From JAVBQB01 sp031549265 (GTDB lineage Bacteria; Bacillota; Clostridia; Oscillospirales; JAVBQB01): 64,000 nucleotides of DNA. The stretch lies in the NCBI GenBank assembly GCA_031549265.1, contig JAVBQB010000001.1, forward strand, positions 124,001 to 188,000, given 5' to 3'. The notes under the pieces were generated by a model, which made no database searches, was not told where the DNA came from, and worked only from the letters and a program-made list of their open reading frames with translations. The position numbers and the translations under genes are program-made. Shown here piece by piece: positions 48,960 to 58,182 of the stretch. The first letter of the stretch is position 1, and the number at the start of each line of letters is the position of its first letter.

Positions 48960-50645
48960 TCACCTCGCCGTAAAAAAGTCAGCAATGGGACCCAGTGCGA
49001 GCGCCGGCAGAAAACTGAGCGCTCCGACAATCAGAACAACGCAAATCAGTAAAAAGGTAAACGTCGCGTTACTGGTAGACAGCGTGCCGTCACCTGCCGC
49101 AACTATCCTTTTACTTGAAAGGCTGCCAGCGAGATGCAATGCGGCGACTTGCGGAATAAACCGTGCCGCCAGCATAACCAGTCCTCCGGTAATGTTAGTG
49201 AACACTGTGTTGGCGTTGAGACCCGCGAATGCGCTGCCGTTATTGCCCGCAATGGAAGTGAATCCGTACAGCAGCTCGCTGAATCCGTGCGCGCCGGAGT
49301 TAGTCAGCCATGACTGCGCCTGCGGCATGGAAACCGCGGCGGCAGTGCCAAGCAGTGTCAGCAGTGGAGGCGTGAGCAGGATGAGACAGACCATTTTCAT
49401 GTCGAAAGGGACAATTTTTTTACCCAGAAACTCCGGAGTGCGTCCAACCATCAGCCCGGCGATGAACACTGTCAGCAGCGCAAATGCAATCATCCCGGAC
49501 AGACCGCTGCCCGCGCCGCCAAACACGACTTCCCCAAGCTGCATCAGGAGCATCAGCGCCATACCGCCGAGCGGAGTAAAGCTGTCGTGCATGGAGTTCA
49601 CCGACCCGTTTGACGCCGCCGTGGTAGATACGCCCCAGAGAGCCGATGATCCGACGCCGTGGATTACTTCCTTGCCTTCCATATTGCCGGACTGCGCGAC
49701 TCCGGCAAATTCCGGAGCTAAAGAATACTCGCTGACTGTCACGAATACCAGGCAGATCAGGAGAATTATGCCCATCGCGGCGAATATGGCGATTCCCTGG
49801 CTCTTTTTTTTCACGGCTCTGCCAAAGGCAAAACACAATGAAACGGGAATGAGCAAAATACTCAGCAGTTGTATGAAATTAGACAGCTGAGTTGGGTTTT
49901 CCAGCGGATAAGCGGAGTTTGCGCCGAAAAAGCCGCCACCGTTGGTTCCGATCTGCTTTATCGCGATCTGACTTGCCGCGGGGCCCGCCGGGATTGTCTG
50001 CGCCGCGCCGCTTTGAAGCTGAGCCACTTCGGTATAAGGCGCGAGCGACTGTATGACGCCCTGAGAGACCAGGACTAAAGAGGCTATCAGAGCCAAGGGT
50101 ATCAAGACATATAGCGTTGTTCTGACGAGATCAGCCCAAAAGTTGCCCAGAGTTTTTTTCTCTTTGTTGGTGAATCCCCTGATGAGCGCGAACAAAACTG
50201 CAATACCGGCGGCTGCTGAAACAAAGTTTTGTACTGTCATCCCCAGCGCCTGCGTTATGTACGATAACGTGGATTCGCCCGGGTACGCCTGCCAGTTTGA
50301 GTTTGAAACAAAACTCGCGGCAGTGTTGAAAGCCAGGTGCCAGCTGGGCGCGCCCATATTTTCGGGATTGAGGGGAAGGATTGCTTGCGCAAGTTGTAAT
50401 ACAAAGAGGAAAAGCAAACCGATAAAACTGAAAACGAGAAGCGATGCGGCGTATTTTTTCGCGCTCATTTCCTCGGTGGGATTTACTCTCATAATCTTAT
50501 AGACACCGCGCTCGAGCGGACTGATAACCCGTGTCAGAAAAACCTGTTTTCCGGACATTATTTTATATATGTACAGACCTAAAGGAACAGCGAGGGACAG
50601 AAGTACTATGAAAAAGACTAGATCGGAAAGTATGACGTAATTCAC
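48960..50645 (-). CDS. kdpA: KdpA, potassium-binding and translocating subunit
   Basis: A 561-aa membrane protein of the potassium transporter superfamily with about ten hydrophobic segments. The four pore-loop regions are visible: FNTAASFVSNSNWQAYPGE near residue 109, GTNGGGFFGANSAYPLENPT near 238, QLGEVVFGGAGSG near 368, and IAGNNGSAFAGL near 470. It provides the selectivity filter of the Kdp pump. The GTG start overlaps the kdpF stop as GTGA and has GGTGAT upstream. Confidence 0.97.
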   Translation of the reverse strand: MNYVILSDLVFFIVLLSLAVPLGLYIYKIMSGKQVFLTRVISPLERGVYKIMRVNPTEEMSAKKYAASLLVFSFIGLLFLFVLQLAQAILPLNPENMGAPSWHLAFNTAASFVSNSNWQAYPGESTLSYITQALGMTVQNFVSAAAGIAVLFALIRGFTNKEKKTLGNFWADLVRTTLYVLIPLALIASLVLVSQGVIQSLAPYTEVAQLQSGAAQTIPAGPAASQIAIKQIGTNGGGFFGANSAYPLENPTQLSNFIQLLSILLIPVSLCFAFGRAVKKKSQGIAIFAAMGIILLICLVFVTVSEYSLAPEFAGVAQSGNMEGKEVIHGVGSSALWGVSTTAASNGSVNSMHDSFTPLGGMALMLLMQLGEVVFGGAGSGLSGMIAFALLTVFIAGLMVGRTPEFLGKKIVPFDMKMVCLILLTPPLLTLLGTAAAVSMPQAQSWLTNSGAHGFSELLYGFTSIAGNNGSAFAGLNANTVFTNITGGLVMLAARFIPQVAALHLAGSLSSKRIVAAGDGTLSTSNATFTFLLICVVLIVGALSFLPALALGPIADFFTAR

Positions 50646-50731
50646 GGCCTATCACCTCGAAACAGAACATATAGCAGATAGACAAGCAGCGCAAGACCGA
50701 CAGCGCCGCAGAACCAAAACAAAAAGTCCAT
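50642..50731 (-). CDS. kdpF: KdpF-like small membrane peptide
   Basis: A 29-residue hydrophobic peptide (MDFLFWFCGAVGLALLVYLL, then YVLFRGDRP) with a strong ribosome-binding site (GGAGGAGG). It ends exactly at the kdpA start (overlap GTGA). Its position and single transmembrane helix match KdpF, a stabilising subunit of the Kdp complex. Easily overlooked because of its size. Confidence 0.85.
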   Translation of the reverse strand: MDFLFWFCGAVGLALLVYLLYVLFRGDRP

Positions 50732-50853
50732 ATTACCTCCTCCAAATCTGATTTAAGCATACCAGCTTTGCTGTGAAGACGGTGTGAGGGACTGGTTGAT
50801 CCGTGTTAAGATTTCATAGTGATTTCGGAGTGTCTTTTTATGATACATTTATC

Positions 50854-50881
50854 TTGTTTAATATCCAATAAGTGATATAAT
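50854..50881 (+). promoter_or_regulatory. Promoter of the lipoprotein gene
   Basis: -35 TTGTTT (50854-50859), 16-base spacer, -10 TATAAT (50876-50881), about 55 bases before the ATG at 50941. Confidence 0.6.
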
Positions 50882-50940
50882 ATATTGATATGAATATGTG
50901 ACAACACGCTTCTATTTCCAAATAATATTGAGATTTGAGA

Positions 50941-52299
50941 ATGACAATGAAAGCAAAATCATTAGTAGTTTTGGCACTGTCAATATGTTTCGTCCTGGGT
51001 GCCTGTTCGTTCCAGTCCGGAGAGCAGCTTTACCGGCTGCCCAGTTTGACCAGCGATCAGCTGGAACTGCGCAAACTCATTGACGACGTTCTTTCGATGG
51101 GCGCTGAATTTGCGCCTCCCGTCAGCGGACTCAACAGACAATCGATACAATTTAACGATTTGGACGGCGACGGAGTTAACGAGGCGGTGGCGTTCTTTAG
51201 GGTACAAGGTGAGAATCCGCTGAAGATTTACGTTTTCGCCAAGACTGGCGATACTTACGTGACAAAATCAGTGATTCAGCATCCGGGAGAGTCCATAGAC
51301 AGCGTTATGTACAGCGACCTAAAGGGCAACGGCGGAAATGAGATAATTGCCGGATGGCAGATCGGCGACGGGGCTGTCAAAGCCATATCGGTCTATTCGA
51401 TGGAGAATGGGTCACTCTCCGAATTGCTTAATTCCGACTTTACGGCATATACGGTTTTTGATCTCAGCGGCGACAAGCGGCAGGACTTGATGCTGCTCCG
51501 GGTGAACAAAGTCGACCTGACCGGTGTTGCGGAGGTATATACTTACAGCGGCAACGCACTGCTGCTCAACTCAAGCGCGAGGACATCGGACGGAATCGAG
51601 AGCATAAGGCGCATAAAGACAGGACATTTGTCCGGCGGGACTCCTACCGTGCTTGTCTCCAGCAACATCGGCAAATCGCTGCTCGTAACCGACGTTTTTG
51701 CATACCGGGACGGAAAACTGACCAACCTGCTGCTCAATAACCGGTCGGGAGTCAGCGACGAAACGGTTAGGCAGTATTACGTTTACGCAATGGACATCAA
51801 CAGTGACGGGATCATCGACCTGCCGATGCCGGTTCAATTGTCGGGCGCGGCAAACGCCGCCTCACCTGACGAAGAAGAGTATTGGATAATCAAGTGGCGG
51901 TGCTATGACGTCAACGCAAAGCAAATCCCGGTAATTACAACATATCATAATTTTCAGGACGGCTGGTATTTGGTTTTGCCGGACGAATGGGACAAAAAAT
52001 TCTCCATTTCCAGCAAAAACACCGTGATTGGTGAACGTGTCACCGTTTTCAGTTATACTGGTGTGAGCGCCGCCCCGATCGAGTTTCTCAAGATTTATAC
52101 GCTCAGCGCGGAGGCCAAGCGCGAACGGGCCACAATCGGAAACAGGTTCGCGGTCTTCAATCTGGCCGAAAAAGTTGTTGCCGCGGAAATTCTGGACGTC
52201 GACGGCTTGCCTGACTCAATGCGGATAAACGCCGACCAGGTCATGTCCAGACTAAAGCAGATCGAGAAAGAATGGAATACAGGAGAAATCCTGGGATAA
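50941..52299 (+). CDS. Secreted lipoprotein with FG-GAP/VCBS-like repeats
   Basis: About 452 aa. The signal peptide MTMKAKSLVVLALSICFVL ends in a lipobox LGAC near residue 22. Four calcium-loop-like repeats are spread over the protein: NDLDGDGVNEAVAFF near 75, SDLKGNGGNEIIAGW near 125, FDLSGDKRQDLMLL near 176 and MDINSDGIIDLPMP near 286. This is the D-x-[DNS]-x-D-G-x-x-[DE] pattern of FG-GAP/VCBS beta-propeller repeats. The function is unknown; such proteins can bind ligands or polymers at the cell surface. It precedes a two-component system on the same strand and may be part of its regulon or a sensory accessory. Confidence 0.7.
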   Translation: MTMKAKSLVVLALSICFVLGACSFQSGEQLYRLPSLTSDQLELRKLIDDVLSMGAEFAPPVSGLNRQSIQFNDLDGDGVNEAVAFFRVQGENPLKIYVFAKTGDTYVTKSVIQHPGESIDSVMYSDLKGNGGNEIIAGWQIGDGAVKAISVYSMENGSLSELLNSDFTAYTVFDLSGDKRQDLMLLRVNKVDLTGVAEVYTYSGNALLLNSSARTSDGIESIRRIKTGHLSGGTPTVLVSSNIGKSLLVTDVFAYRDGKLTNLLLNNRSGVSDETVRQYYVYAMDINSDGIIDLPMPVQLSGAANAASPDEEEYWIIKWRCYDVNAKQIPVITTYHNFQDGWYLVLPDEWDKKFSISSKNTVIGERVTVFSYTGVSAAPIEFLKIYTLSAEAKRERATIGNRFAVFNLAEKVVAAEILDVDGLPDSMRINADQVMSRLKQIEKEWNTGEILG

Positions 52300-52458
52300 G
52301 CTGTAAAGTGTTTCAGCCTGACAACGTTGTCATTAGCATTGATTGTCATTTCGCAGAGGATTTTTCGAAAATCGACACAATTTCCTTATAATATTGATGA
52401 CATTCGTTTGATTCCAATTGTCGAATTGACGGAAATTGTGTTTTCCGGGGAGGAGCCA

Positions 52459-53145
52459 ATGAAGAAGGTTTTAGTTTTAGAGGATGAGTCCAGCATCCGG
52501 AGCTTTGTTGTGATTAACCTAAAACGAGCGGGGTATGAAGTCATCGAAGCCGAAGCCGGAGAAGCGGCGCTTGAGCTTCTTGCCGCGAATCCAGATGTAA
52601 ACGTTGCCCTGATAGATATCATGCTGCCTGACATCGACGGCTTCGAGGTATGCCGCAAGATTCGCAGCGGCAACTCCAGCATAGGCATAATCATGCTGAC
52701 GGCGCGGACGCAGGAGATGGATAAGGTCACCGGACTCATGACCGGAGCTGACGACTACGTCACAAAGCCGTTCTCCCCCGCCGAGCTTATTGCCCGGGTC
52801 GACGCGCTGTACCGGCGGACCGGCGGAGCGGAGCTTGAGGAACGCGGGGACATTGTCAGCGGGCCGTTTGCGCTGAATCTCAACAACAGGACGCTGGATA
52901 AGAACGGAAAACGCATTAAACTCACCCAGGTTGAGTATTCGATAATCAAAATGTTTATGGAAAACCCCGGGAGGGCGCTGTCTCGCGAGGATATACTCAA
53001 CATTGTCTGGGGACGCGATTATTTTGGGGAACTGAAGATAGTCGATGTAAACGTCAGGCGTCTGAGGCTGAAAATCGAGGATGACACAACAAACCCGACG
53101 TACATCACTACCATTTGGGGATTTGGATACAAATGGGGAAGCTGA
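52459..53145 (+). CDS. OmpR-family response regulator
   Basis: A 228-aa regulator. The receiver has LVLEDES near residue 4, the phospho-acceptor in VALIDIMLPDIDGFE near 51, and YVTKPFSPAEL near 100. The winged-helix domain has LTQVEYSIIKMFMENPGRALSRE and INVRRLRLKIE-like NVRRLRLKIEDD near 205. The ATG has GGGGAGG upstream; a longer open frame to 52327 lies in the leader. The histidine kinase gene begins inside its 3' end (13-base overlap), so they form one unit, resembling PhoPR/ResDE systems. A large inverted repeat flanks the leader. Confidence 0.93.
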   Translation: MKKVLVLEDESSIRSFVVINLKRAGYEVIEAEAGEAALELLAANPDVNVALIDIMLPDIDGFEVCRKIRSGNSSIGIIMLTARTQEMDKVTGLMTGADDYVTKPFSPAELIARVDALYRRTGGAELEERGDIVSGPFALNLNNRTLDKNGKRIKLTQVEYSIIKMFMENPGRALSREDILNIVWGRDYFGELKIVDVNVRRLRLKIEDDTTNPTYITTIWGFGYKWGS

Positions 53146-54599
53146 TTGATTCCAGAGACGCGATTTTGAAAAACATCCGGCCGCTTCGTAACGGAAGCAT
53201 CAAGACGAGATGGGTGCTCAACAGTCTGGCGCTGGTCGCGCTGATAATAATTATCGGCATCTCGGCGTACATGCTCGCGGTCTCGAACTACTATTACGCA
53301 AGCGTCAGGCTTGGACTGGAGAGCAGCGCCGACAATGTCGCGAGTTTTTTCAGCAATTACGTGTTTACGGGATTTGAGGAATATACCCAGAGCGCGAAGT
53401 CCTATACTATGGATTTTCAGGACAAGGACAAGCTGGAGCTGCAGTTCATTAAATCCGACGGACGTGTCGAGGCGTCGACCTCGGGTCTAGGAGCGGGCCT
53501 TCAGCCCAAGACCGACGACATCGCCGAGTGTATGAAGACAGGCAAGGTGGTATCCTGGATGGGCGAAGACCCCTCGACGGGAGAGCGCATACTGTCTGTT
53601 TCAGGACCGCTGACGTTTTCCAACAATGAGATAATCGGAGTGATGCGGTACGTCACGTCGCTGTCCGCCGTCGACGCGCAGGTGTTCTATTCGTTTCTCG
53701 GCGCGGTGGCGATAGGCATTGGAGTCATGATCATCGTGATTATCCCCAACCTGTATTTCATCAGAACCATAATCAAGCCGATTCAGAACCTGAATAAGTT
53801 CGCCAAAAACATCGCGGAGGGCAGCTATGGCGCGCAGATTCAGAAATCCTTTGACGATGAAATCGGCGAATTGTGCGACACGATCAATGAGATGTCGACC
53901 GAGATTAAGACCGCCGAGCGGATGAAGACCGACTTTATCTCGTCCGTTTCGCACGAACTGCGGACCCCGCTGACCGCGATTTCGGGCTGGAGCGAGACAT
54001 TGATGTCGGTCAACGACCCCGCCGAGGTTCGGAAGGGCATCAAGATAATCCAGAGCGAATCGGTGCGGCTGACCAAGCTGGTTGAAGAGCTGCTTGATTT
54101 CACCAGGCTAGAGGGCGGCAGGATGAAAATGCAGATCGCCGAGATGGATGTCCGGGCGGTTCTCGAGGAAGCGGTTTATATGTTTATGGATATTCTGAAG
54201 CGCGACGGCATCGAGCTGATTTACAACGATCCGGATGATATCCCGATGATTTCCGGCGATCAGGAACGCCTGAAGCAGGTATTTCTGAACATATTGGACA
54301 ACGCCGCGAAGCACGGCGCCGAAGGGCAAAAAATTGAGGTTTCGCTCGATGCCGATGAAAGCAGCGTTTATGTCAATGTGCGCGATTTCGGCGCGGGTAT
54401 TCCGGACGAAGAACTGCCGCACGTCAAGTCGAAGTTTTACAAAGGATCAACCAAATCGCGGGGCAGTGGAATCGGGCTTGCGATCTCCGACGAGATAGTC
54501 CGGATGCATGGCGGAACGGTCGATATTTACTCGACAATCGGCTCGGGAACTATGGTGCGGATTACACTGCCGATCGACCTTGGCGCGCAAAATAATTAA
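53133..54599 (+). CDS. HAMP-domain sensor histidine kinase
   Basis: A 488-aa sensor kinase. The first membrane helix spans about residues 28-50 (LNSLALVALIIIIGISAYML). An extracytoplasmic sensor domain follows, of about 140 residues. The second helix spans about 185-205 (FLGAVAIGIGVMIIVIIP). A HAMP domain is at about 207-265. The core has HisKA FISSVSHELRTPLTAISGW near 270, N-box FLNILDNAAKHGAEG near 385, G1 RDFGAGIP and G2 GSGIGLAISDEIV. It is partner of the preceding regulator and overlaps it. The start was set at ATG 53133-53135. Confidence 0.93.
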   Translation: MGKLIDSRDAILKNIRPLRNGSIKTRWVLNSLALVALIIIIGISAYMLAVSNYYYASVRLGLESSADNVASFFSNYVFTGFEEYTQSAKSYTMDFQDKDKLELQFIKSDGRVEASTSGLGAGLQPKTDDIAECMKTGKVVSWMGEDPSTGERILSVSGPLTFSNNEIIGVMRYVTSLSAVDAQVFYSFLGAVAIGIGVMIIVIIPNLYFIRTIIKPIQNLNKFAKNIAEGSYGAQIQKSFDDEIGELCDTINEMSTEIKTAERMKTDFISSVSHELRTPLTAISGWSETLMSVNDPAEVRKGIKIIQSESVRLTKLVEELLDFTRLEGGRMKMQIAEMDVRAVLEEAVYMFMDILKRDGIELIYNDPDDIPMISGDQERLKQVFLNILDNAAKHGAEGQKIEVSLDADESSVYVNVRDFGAGIPDEELPHVKSKFYKGSTKSRGSGIGLAISDEIVRMHGGTVDIYSTIGSGTMVRITLPIDLGAQNN

Positions 54600-54628
54600 T
54601 TGCATGTCTGTCTGATAACTGATATAAT
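54600..54628 (+). promoter_or_regulatory. Promoter of the DUF1385-prmC unit
   Basis: -35 TTGCAT (54600-54605), 17-base spacer, -10 TATAAT (54623-54628). It starts directly after the kinase stop. Confidence 0.7.
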
Positions 54629-54663
54629 TAATAGATTATGAATCATTACATGGAGGTGAACTG

Positions 54664-55605
54664 ATGAATAAAGAAAGCCCTGTATTCCGCACAATGATTG
54701 GCGGTCAGGCTATAATTGAGGGGATTATGATGCGCGGCCCCGACAAAGCCGCGATTGTTGTGAGAGGGCCTGACAGAATTGAGCATAAGACGATTGAGCT
54801 TAAAGCTCTGAAAGATAAGTATCCGATTCTCGGATGGCCGGTGATCCGCGGCGTTTTCGGTTTTTTTGACGCGATGAAGCTGGGGGTTACTTCTCTCATG
54901 TTTTCAGCTGACTTTTTCCCTGAGGATGAATCAGCGAAACCATCGAAGTTCGACGAGTGGATCAACAAACGCATGAGCGAGGAAAAGGCGAAAAAGATAG
55001 CCTTTGGGATATCCGTTACGCTCGGACTGGCAATGCCGGTGGTCATCTTCTTTTTGCTCCCGGCGATTATCGCGAGTCTCTTCGACGGGGTGATCGGGTC
55101 TGGAATTTTCCGCAATCTGCTTGAAAGCGCGCTCAAATTGACTCTTTTCTTCGGCTTTATTATCCTGGTTTCAAAAATGAAGGATATTCAGCGGGTTTTC
55201 GCTTACCACGGAGCGGAGCACAAGACCATACACTGCTACGAAGCCGGAAAAGAACTCACGGTAGAAAATGTCCAGTCGTTTCCGAGGCAGCATCCACGCT
55301 GCGGAACCAGCTTTCTGTTAATCGTAATACTGGTGAGCATTTTGGCGTTTTCGCTTGTGACATGGTCAAACCCAGTTGCAAGGGTTGCGTTGAGAATTGC
55401 CCTGCTGCCTCTTGTAGTTGGAGTCAGCTTCGAGATAAACCGGTACGCCGGACGTCACGACAACTGGTTCACGCGTATTCTGCGCGCGCCGGGCATATGG
55501 CTGCAAAACTTCACGACGCGCGAGCCGGATAACTCAATGGTCGAAGTGGGCATCGAGTCGCTGAAAATGGTTGTGCCTGAGACCAAAGGAAAAGACGAGT
55601 GGTAA
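54664..55605 (+). CDS. DUF1385 (YqhQ-like) membrane protein
   Basis: A 313-aa membrane protein. The conserved N-terminus IGGQAIIEGIMMRGPDK near residue 12, the GWPVIRGVFGFFDAMKLG segment near 57, and YHGAEHKTIHCYE near 180 with HPRCGTSFLLIVI are the DUF1385 signature. Hydrophobic segments near residues 118-140, 155-170, 215-235 and 240-255 cross the membrane. The function is unknown, but it is widely found next to prmC and rpmE in Bacillota, as partly here. GGAGGTG precedes the ATG. Confidence 0.9.
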   Translation: MNKESPVFRTMIGGQAIIEGIMMRGPDKAAIVVRGPDRIEHKTIELKALKDKYPILGWPVIRGVFGFFDAMKLGVTSLMFSADFFPEDESAKPSKFDEWINKRMSEEKAKKIAFGISVTLGLAMPVVIFFLLPAIIASLFDGVIGSGIFRNLLESALKLTLFFGFIILVSKMKDIQRVFAYHGAEHKTIHCYEAGKELTVENVQSFPRQHPRCGTSFLLIVILVSILAFSLVTWSNPVARVALRIALLPLVVGVSFEINRYAGRHDNWFTRILRAPGIWLQNFTTREPDNSMVEVGIESLKMVVPETKGKDEW

Positions 55606-55612
55606 ACACGAA

Positions 55613-56467
55613 ATGCATAAAATGTACAACGATTTGTATCTGGACACGCGCCAGCGCCTGCTCGACGCCGGAGTAACTTCGGCGACTCTCGAAGCAAGGG
55701 CGCTGGTGGCGGCGATGGCGGGCAAATCGGTTGAGGATTTCATTGCCGGGCTTCAGTATTACGCTACCGACGAGCTTTGCGACCGGGTTGAATCGGCGCT
55801 TGCCAGGCGTCTCAGCGGAGAGCCTGTAGCCTATATCATAGGTGAATGGGATTTTTACGGGATCACTCTGGAGGTCACGCCCGACGTTCTTGTACCGCGT
55901 ATTGATACAGAGGTTTTGGCGGACGCCGCGATAAAGCATCTGGTCGGCGCCGGAGACGAAACCCGTGTATTGGATATGTGCTGTGGCAGCGGGTGTGTTG
56001 GCATTGCCGTCACGTTGAATACGCAGCGGTGCAAGGTGACTTTTGCCGATGTTTCCGGCAGCGCGCTGGCCATCGCGAAGCGCAACTTACAAAAGCACCG
56101 GTTGCTGGCGACGTGCGTCCAGGCAGACGCGCACCGCCCTCCCCCGGCTTATCTGGGCTGTTTTGATCTGATTATTTGCAACCCGCCATATATCACTGGC
56201 GATGAGATGAAGGCGCTCGACAAATCGGTGTCCGAATTCGAACCGCATCTCGCGCTTCATGGCGGTGAGGACGGACTGGATTTTTACAGATCGGTCAGCC
56301 GCCAGTGGAAGAGCGCGATTAAGCCGCAGGGAACGCTGATGTTTGAGTGCGGCTGCGGTCAGGCCGATGAGGTCAGAAGAATCATGTCCGGAGAAGGCTT
56401 TATCGATATTCGGCTACTTAAAGATACCATGCAGATAGACAGGGTGGTCGTTGGAAGGCTGAGTTAA
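55613..56467 (+). CDS. prmC: PrmC, release factor glutamine methyltransferase
   Basis: About 284 aa. It N5-methylates the Gln of the GGQ motif in release factors 1 and 2. The catalytic NPPY lies in LIICNPPYITGDEM near residue 183. The SAM-binding motif is VLDMCCGSGCVGIAV near 118, and the N-terminal helical domain has YIIGEWDFYGITLEV near 77. The ATG at 55613 is seven bases after the DUF1385 stop; a nearby second ATG (55622) is possible. Confidence 0.95.
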   Translation: MHKMYNDLYLDTRQRLLDAGVTSATLEARALVAAMAGKSVEDFIAGLQYYATDELCDRVESALARRLSGEPVAYIIGEWDFYGITLEVTPDVLVPRIDTEVLADAAIKHLVGAGDETRVLDMCCGSGCVGIAVTLNTQRCKVTFADVSGSALAIAKRNLQKHRLLATCVQADAHRPPPAYLGCFDLIICNPPYITGDEMKALDKSVSEFEPHLALHGGEDGLDFYRSVSRQWKSAIKPQGTLMFECGCGQADEVRRIMSGEGFIDIRLLKDTMQIDRVVVGRLS

Positions 56468-56514
56468 TATCACGCTTTCCGGCGCTTGACGCCGCCCTTT
56501 ATTGAGGTGAAGAA

Positions 56515-57717
56515 ATGGACAAGAAATCGTTTCCGAGTAAGTTCCAGCCAAAGAAAGAATCGGATAAGAAGAAAGCGCTCGCGACGTCGCTGTCCGAGAT
56601 TGAAAAGAATTTCGGCAAGGGCAGCATTATGCGGCTCGGGGAAAGCACGTCGATGAATGTCGAGGCGATTCCGACCGGTTCAATATCGCTCGATCTCGCG
56701 CTGGGTATCGGCGGACTGCCGCGAGGCAGGATCATCGAGATATTTGGCCAGGAATCCTCAGGAAAGACCACGCTTTCGCTGCACTGCGTAGCCCAGGCTC
56801 AAAAAGCCGGCGGCGAGGCTGCTTTTATCGACGCCGAGCACGCGCTGGACCCAACATACGCGAAAGCTCTCGGGGTCGACATTGATAACTTGCTCATTTC
56901 TCAGCCGGACAGCGGCGAGCAGGCGCTCGAGATTACCGAATCTCTTGTGCGAAGCGGAGCGCTGGATATTGTGGTTATCGACTCGGTTGCCGCGCTGGTT
57001 CCGCAGGCGGAGCTGGACGGCTCCATGGGTGAAGCGTTCGTCGGCCTACACGCGAGGCTGATGTCACAGGCGCTTCGAAAACTTGCAGGCCACGTCGGCC
57101 GCAGTAATACCATTGTTGTTTTTATAAACCAGCTGCGCGAGAAAATTGGCGGTATGTCTTACGGCAAGAACGAGGTAACGACGGGCGGCCGCGCGCTGAA
57201 GTTCTACTCGAGCGTGAGAATTGACGTTCAGCGCAGAGAGCAGATAAAAGTCGGTAATGAAGTCGTCGGCAACCACACTGCCATCAGGGTGGTCAAGAAT
57301 AAAATAGCTCCGCCGTTCAAAGAATGCGATTTCGACATAATGTACGGTGAGGGCATTTCCTACTTCGGCGAACTGGTCGATCTCGGCGAAAAGCTGGGGT
57401 TTGTGACCAAAAGCGGCACATGGTTTTCCCTCGGAGAAACAAGGCTTGGACAGGGACGCGAAAACGCCAAGCTGTTCTTGAAGGAAAATCCTGAGATCGC
57501 AGCCGAGCTTGAAAAGAACATTCGCGAAAACTCCGGTAAACTGATCATGGCGTCAGACAAAAAGAAAAGCAGATTCAACAAGACCGGCAAGCCCACGCAT
57601 GTCCTGGTCGAGGAGGAAGACGACGAGGACGAGCCCGACGACAAATTGGCTGCCGATGACGACGGTCTGGACGCCAGCCTTGACGTGATCGATATCGAAG
57701 ATGACGAAGAAGCCTGA
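56515..57717 (+). CDS. recA: RecA recombinase
   Basis: A 400-aa recombinase for homologous repair and SOS signalling. It has Walker A GQESSGKTTLSLH near residue 80 and the Walker B area DIVVIDSVAALVPQAEL. The L2 region is in NQLREKIGGMSYGKNEVTTGG. The C-terminus (about residues 345-400) is a long acidic tail rich in Asp and Glu, longer than usual. AGGTG precedes the ATG. The recX gene begins within its last 17 bases. No CGAAC-N4-GTTCG LexA box is visible in the 47-base gap upstream. Confidence 0.99.
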   Translation: MDKKSFPSKFQPKKESDKKKALATSLSEIEKNFGKGSIMRLGESTSMNVEAIPTGSISLDLALGIGGLPRGRIIEIFGQESSGKTTLSLHCVAQAQKAGGEAAFIDAEHALDPTYAKALGVDIDNLLISQPDSGEQALEITESLVRSGALDIVVIDSVAALVPQAELDGSMGEAFVGLHARLMSQALRKLAGHVGRSNTIVVFINQLREKIGGMSYGKNEVTTGGRALKFYSSVRIDVQRREQIKVGNEVVGNHTAIRVVKNKIAPPFKECDFDIMYGEGISYFGELVDLGEKLGFVTKSGTWFSLGETRLGQGRENAKLFLKENPEIAAELEKNIRENSGKLIMASDKKKSRFNKTGKPTHVLVEEEDDEDEPDDKLAADDDGLDASLDVIDIEDDEEA

Positions 57718-58156
57718 TTCGCCGCCGGATGCCAGGGTGTTAGCGTCAAAAATGCTGGCGCTGCGGCCTCTTTCAGCCAATATGCTGTTTGACAAGCTGA
57801 TTGAGAAAGAGGTCAGCGACGAGGACGCGCAGTCGGCGGTTGAATATATGATAAGAATCGGAGCGGTTGACGACGTCGAATACGCCCGCAGGATTGCAAC
57901 TACCCTTTCGCAGAGGTACTATGGAGAATACCGAATAAGGCGCGAACTCCGCTCCCGCGGAATCGATGACGAGGATGCGGACATCGCCCTCGGAGAGCTG
58001 CCTGACCCGGTTGAGTTGATAATAACATACGCGGGAATGAAGCTGCGCGGCGCCACGGCAGATGACAAAGCGCTCTCTAAACTAGCGGCGTCTCTTAACC
58101 GGAGAGGATTCGGCTGGGACGATATTAAAACGGCTATGATGCAGCTTGACACATGA
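57701..58156 (+). CDS. recX: RecX regulator of RecA
   Basis: A 151-aa protein with the RecX three-helix repeat pattern: RPLSANMLFDKLIEKEVSDEDAQ is split here across the first repeat, and YARRIATTLSQRYYGEYRIRRELRSRGI marks the second near residue 70. The C-terminal repeat ends DDIKTAMMQL. It limits RecA filaments. It overlaps recA by 17 bases and its stop overlaps the open frame leading into rimO. The recA-recX pairing is standard. Confidence 0.93.
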   Translation: MTKKPDSPPDARVLASKMLALRPLSANMLFDKLIEKEVSDEDAQSAVEYMIRIGAVDDVEYARRIATTLSQRYYGEYRIRRELRSRGIDDEDADIALGELPDPVELIITYAGMKLRGATADDKALSKLAASLNRRGFGWDDIKTAMMQLDT

Positions 58157-58182
58157 TCGCCGATAACCTACGGAGGTTTGCT

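Noticed and set aside
50732..50940. ydaO-type c-di-AMP riboswitch upstream of kdp
   Set aside because: The leader is short and lacks the conserved ydaO core. Only a plain Shine-Dalgarno and AT-rich sequence are visible.
56468..56514. LexA box before recA
   Set aside because: No CGAAC-N4-GTTCG-like sequence in the gap. Only a GGCG...CGCC dyad is present, which is not a LexA site.
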